64,000 nt of DNA from Rhyzopertha dominica (Eukaryota > Arthropoda > Insecta > Coleoptera > Bostrichidae): positions 37,782,257 to 37,846,256 of the forward strand of contig QCXZ01000003.1 of assembly GCA_025024175.1 (NCBI GenBank). Direction: 5' to 3'. The notes under the pieces were generated by a model. The model was given only the letters and a program-made list of their open reading frames with translations, did not search any database and was not told the origin of the DNA. Each line of letters starts with the position of its first letter. Position 1 is the first letter of the stretch. The position numbers and the translations under genes were made by a program. Positions 59,155 through 64,000 of the stretch are shown in pieces.

Positions 59155-62100
59155 AAATGCGGCCCGTGTTTATTTTTTCGTTTGCAAGAAATATAAATTT
59201 GATCTTAATTACTCTTGAACCTCATAGAGGGTTAAACCTCACCCCGTTCACGATGCCTACGAAACTCGGGAGAACGTAGGAGGTTTCATTCAACGTCCTT
59301 GGCGTAGACTACATGTATCACTTGATCCTCAAATAATTATAACTTGAAAATTGCAGCGTTGGTTAATTTAACCGCCATAACACGGGTACTGTCGACAGGG
59401 TTTTCTTTGCTGAAGGTGACACGAAAATATGTTGTATATTCCGCGCACAGTGCCTTGAAGCTTAAAGTTGGCAAATAAATTATGTCTTGGTGCATATACG
59501 ACGTAATATAAATTGTAGGTGATAAAAATAAATGCAGTGCAGACCACGTACTGTGATCTTTCGCGGGTTATGTACCTAAAATAAATGTACTACGATAAAG
59601 ATATGTTGTCAATGGTAAACAGCATGTGTTTTTACCAATGGGAGAGCAACTGTGTGTCATTAATTCCAAGCCAAGGAATGTTTTGAGAAGGGATTTTTAT
59701 TTTTACTTAATAAACTGTGCCAGTGTTTGTCTTGACCTACAAACATCTGTTTCTAAATTATCTAGTTGCACAATAGTAATTATGAACACGTTTATTTTCT
59801 TCGGAAAATGGAAGCTTAAGAAATAAAAATTAATGTGTTGTTGTTTTGTATCTGTTACGAATAGGGAATACGGAAATACCAGTATGTTGCCTGGTTTGTA
59901 ACCCTGAATCTAAAAATAGTGTTTGAATCCACACCGATATGCACTAAAAATACTTGCCCATAATAATTGCATGGATTCGTGTCTGAGCTTAAAATATTGT
60001 CTAGGTTAATTTACTACTCTCCTAATAAATTTGCTTAGTATACGTTTATCCTTGAACATAATGCAATCAGCCACATCTTACCAAATTAATATTTAGGTAA
60101 TAATGCTTAACAGTGTACATTTATAGTATGCTACATTTTATGTTATACTGTTCTTTTTATCGACTAAAAAATTCCACTTTATTGTTATCACTTTAAGTGC
60201 TAATACTAATTAAGACCAAGCGCATGGGTGTGTGGAAGTACTTTTTATCACACATGGATCAGCTACGATGTATATAACTGTTCACTGACGCAATTTTCTG
60301 TAAATAAGGAATGGTTTCGAAATTGTATGGACATGCATAAGCTGTTGCAGTTTTTAACACAGCGCGCTTTGACTTGTGGCGCTCGACAAATAATTGTAAG
60401 CTAGCGCTTACATTAGCAGCATCTTGTTAGTTGTATTTTTGCGTCCCACGAAAAAAATAATCAAAAGGAACTACGCGAAGACATTTTAGACATCCGAAGT
60501 CCGAAAACTATATACTCGGTTGTTGAAAAAATCAACATGCTTTTTTATGAAACGTACGTTAGGTATGATTGATGAACGTTTAGATCAGCATTTTTATACT
60601 GCTGTCAATAATATAATAAATAATAACAAAAAAGATCGATTCATACAGTAAATCGAATCAAAAATATCGAATCGAACAAAAAGTGTATTGCACCGGTGAT
60701 ATTGATACTAGGGAGTAAGAACTCTCGTAAGCAACATTTAAAATAGAAAAAGCTGCATCAACATATATTAGGGTGAAACAAATCTGTATTTCCCCTAGTT
60801 ACTTTAGTAGCTGTCTACTGGGATACGAGATTTCTCTTGTTTTATTTTTATGTGTGCTTGAAAATGAAAACGTGGCGTGAACATTTCTATAAAGAAATAG
60901 CAAATCGTGGGGAAAGCAAGTTTAGGAGTCTTATAGAAATAGGTACTACCTATATAGAAAATAACGACATGAACTTGCTAAATGTATCAAATTGCAAAAA
61001 AACCTAATTTGTTACAGTGGGAACGCCAAAATATTAATGTAATTGCATTACTAGTCATACAGTGCCTCAAATGAGCACGGTGTTAAAAGTCCATGAAAAC
61101 GACATCACAAATATTGAATACTGAAAATTTAGAATTTCTATTCTCCTGTTATGAATTTTGTTCCAAAATAATACTTAGTTTTAGTTTTGCTGGACTTAAC
61201 AGTAATGTTATTTATAATACTTTGCAATTTTTATTGTTTATCTGATAATTGCAAAGTTGTGATGCTTACTATTTAAGTATCTTTGAACACAGACAGCTTG
61301 CTGTTTTTTTCCTTTTTTAATATGATTGTTTATTTATTTTGTGCTCAGCTATGCGTTTCCAGCAGTTTTTGGAGAGTTCTTAAATAATTGCTTATCATTT
61401 GAGACAAAAGTGTTCTTCTAGATTGTGGTATATAATGTTGTTAACAAAGTTAGAATCAATAAAAAACAAAATACATTACAAAGTTGCCGTAGATTCCACA
61501 AATTTAATATTTTCAATTTAAGCTGATATGTTGAGTTCGGTATATAGGTGTATATATATCGATTTCAGTACTAAACGAAATATCTATTCGATACAGTAGG
61601 TAGTTAGTCAAACAGTCGAATCCATTTTAATACAAAACAAAATATCGATATGACATGTAACAATTAGAAATTTGTTGTTTTAAACGATATCGATTGATTT
61701 TAAAGATTTTAATCTATTCTAAACTATTTAATGCGATTCGAATCGATGCTTTCATCGAATCGAAAGTAATACCATAGAAATTACTACCTATAGATACAAT
61801 ACTATTGAAGAAGGCTGCACTTGGTGCATATAACAACTATTATATAAAGTAGACAGTTATTAAGAATATCTTTAGTGTAAAATTAAGTAAAAATACAATT
61901 TTATAACTTACGTGGTAGGCAATAATAGTATACCAACTGTCTGCATGACTTTATTTGAATAGTCATTTAACTTTCTCGCTTATATCTTGTACAAATAGCA
62001 AGGCCAACCGTTTTAATTAATTTTATGTACTTGTATTTTCCAGTTTCGTTGTTTATTCTAATGAAACACTAGTTCTAATTAGCACACCAATCGGCTCATC

Positions 62101-64000
62101 AGACTCTATAGACTGGTTCTTGTATTTCGCTGTGGTAATTCCCGTTTCACGCTCATACTTCGCCATAGTCACTAGAGCATACACAATACAAGGGATAACT
62201 CAGTCGGGGTTTACATGTTGCTATTATATTTGAACCTTTGCCTACGTAAACAGTCGGGTTATTTAACGAGAAGGCAAAAAGTTAATGGTATGCACTCGTC
62301 TGGAAGCTTCTAGTTACCAATACAATCATGGCATTTTTGTTCTGTTTGAATCTATAGTCTTTCGCGTCGGTGTTTATTTCGTATTCTTGTGCTTAACATG
62401 TTTGTGTTTTACATATTACGTACGAACTGAGTGATAAACACATTTATTGTAACTATTTATTGCAGAACCATGTACCTATTTTGTAGTTTAACTTGTACCT
62501 ACTTACAATTTACACTTTACTTTAAGTTTATTCAGGTAGTCTTGGGTCACGAAAGTTTTAGCTTAGTGAGCATTCTAATTATTTTTTTAAGTATGATATT
62601 TCGCAAGTACGCCGATATGGCAAAAGCGTCGAGATCACCAGCAAAAAACACACACAAAACCTAAAAAGAATCTTGCCATTCGGGCGCAAAATTGCTTACA
62701 AAGTAACCAGAATTATATACAGAGTTGAAAAAAATTCAAAGCTATTTTTGCACAAACAGTTTATCGATTTAGATATGCATACGTTGGTTAGCGTGTGTGT
62801 ACAGTGTACAATACATGTACTTAAATACAGAAGGTGTATTGCTTTAATAGATTTTTATTGTCATGTTGCTATTTTTTTAATTTATCTTATGATTTTTTAA
62901 TGCAGCATGGCAAGAAATTTTGCAAAAAAGCTAGTTAAGTTAGATGTCATATAAATATAGCAGATCTGCTACTAACAAATACAAGGATAAACAAATTAAC
63001 AACTTGAGACATTTTTAGTTGTTTTATCGTCTTTGAAAATATCAATTATTTGGAATTCAATATCAGCATATGCAACACGAGGCTAAGTTTTTAGCATTCT
63101 GTACTTAGTTCTCACCAAATAATTTCCATTTAGTAATCTGATTTAAATCTTGTCTAACACACGTGAACATAATGTTTTTGATATGCACTATTTAAGAAAT
63201 TGGCATTATTCTAGGAAAGAAATAGATTTAAGAAATTATAAAGTAAGAGATAATATCTCTATATTTACAACCATTGTAACAAAATATTGGGGTCTTTATG
63301 TTGAAGTGATTTCCAATCGATTTTCTTTATTTATCATTTTATGTTTAGACTAGGATTCATACAAATTATAGCGTTATATGATACTGATGATTTTTAACTG
63401 TAGCTTGATGGTTTGCATTCACGTTAACAACAGACAAATTTAATTTGATATATAATAAATAAATATATGAATCAATTTTTATATAAAGTATTTCAAAATG
63501 TAACCCTGAAATGCAGATTCTCATTAGTCGCTCACGATTATGTTCCACCATCAGACATAAGATTCATTAAGTGATTTGCACATTGATTTTGTTGCATCTG
63601 ACTAACCATTTAAAAAGTAAATACTTCATACCCGATTAACGAGTTGCCCCTCTTCGTGTAACTATCGATTACGTGGATGACCATGCGCTGGCCTTACATT
63701 ATCAAATGCTGGTGGTTGATGCTGAACTGACCTTTGTGGATTAGTGTATCTGCGATCCCTTCATAAGTTGTCCACTCAACAAAGCACTTCCAAACTTATA
63801 ATAAGTGAAATATGTGTGGTAGTCGGTTAAAGTAAACCGTTATACTTTACTAGAATCAGTATACCTGTCGGCTTTTTTTTCCAACGATTGTCACGGTTAA
63901 TAAGTTTGACAAATATCTGTGTTGTGCTTATCTACAACACAAATATACATGAGATGAGGCCTCATAATAAAGAACTTAAATTTGTAATTTCTTTAAAAAT
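59155..64000. other. Gene-free AT-rich stretch
   Basis: No coding similarity. A GC-richer patch at 59215-59300 is unassigned. Repeat-like sequence is listed separately for 60634-61770. Short frames are probably chance. Confidence 0.4.
60634..61770. repeat. Paired AATCGATTCGA-rich segments
   Basis: 60634-60690 has GATCGATTC, AATCGAATC, ATCGAATCGAAC; 61550-61770 has ATCGATTTC, GATATCGATTGATTTT and GATTCGAATCGATG. The two lie about 1.1 kb apart and could be subterminal regions of one hAT-like nonautonomous element. Related sequence lies at 39277-39375. Ends and target duplications were not found. Confidence 0.35.

Noticed and set aside
1..64000. CRISPR array, prokaryotic operon or phage
   Set aside because: No regularly spaced repeats, no ribosome-binding-site-led gene series; the composition and element families are those of an animal nuclear genome.

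Overview
This window is AT-rich nuclear DNA of an arthropod, most likely an insect. The evidence is indirect: every recognisable protein relic belongs to a mobile-element family typical of insect genomes (Penelope-like elements with GIY-YIG ends, Jockey-superfamily LINEs, several IS630/Tc1/mariner transposases, BEL/Pao, MULE plus YqaJ, hAT-type MITEs). No bacterial, viral or organellar organisation is visible. The order of insect cannot be decided from sequence alone. Scattered single N bases point to a draft assembly.

No intact gene was found. Layout: 0.8-1.9 kb, minus-strand relic of a PIN/FEN1-like hypothetical family. 6.1-7.3 kb, head-to-head palindrome of two Penelope-like 3' ends. 8.9-10.1 kb, Jockey-superfamily LINE with the catalytic centre deleted. 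13.2-15.6 kb, mariner-superfamily transposon with long inverted termini, carrying a foldback hairpin; another foldback follows at 15.7-16.0 kb. 17.4 kb, TA-flanked MITE. 18.6-19.4 kb, second mariner-like transposase relic. 21.3-21.8 kb, MITE with TA ends. 23.0-23.6 kb, second LINE relic. 27.6-27.9 kb, internally deleted mariner-like transposase. 29.8-30.9 kb, unclassified element with 27-bp inverted ends. 32.0-35.0 kb, two opposed copies of one MITE-like family flanking a tRNA-derived SINE, a transposase N-terminus and a BEL/Pao fragment. 41.4-42.2 kb, MULE/YqaJ relic. 47.3-48.7 kb, Penelope-like reverse transcriptase, GIY-YIG domain and tail. 49.3-49.5 kb, possible Harbinger N-terminus. 50.5-52.1 kb, intron-containing relic of an insect-wide transposon-type protein family. 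56.8-58.6 kb, an unknown relic and a mariner transposase interrupted by a hAT MITE with a perfect 8-bp target duplication.

The only places where a host gene may be present are a small GC-richer island at 52.6-53.6 kb, with an ATG-containing exon bounded by good splice sites (52803-52890), and a possible terminal exon at 59015-59154. Both are weak. The rest appears to be a large intron or intergenic DNA filled with decayed transposons.

The most unusual recurrent signal is a hammerhead-ribozyme-like core (CUGANGA, short stem, GAAA) at several dispersed sites, in agreement with Penelope-like elements carrying such ribozymes. I found no convincing new multi-gene system.
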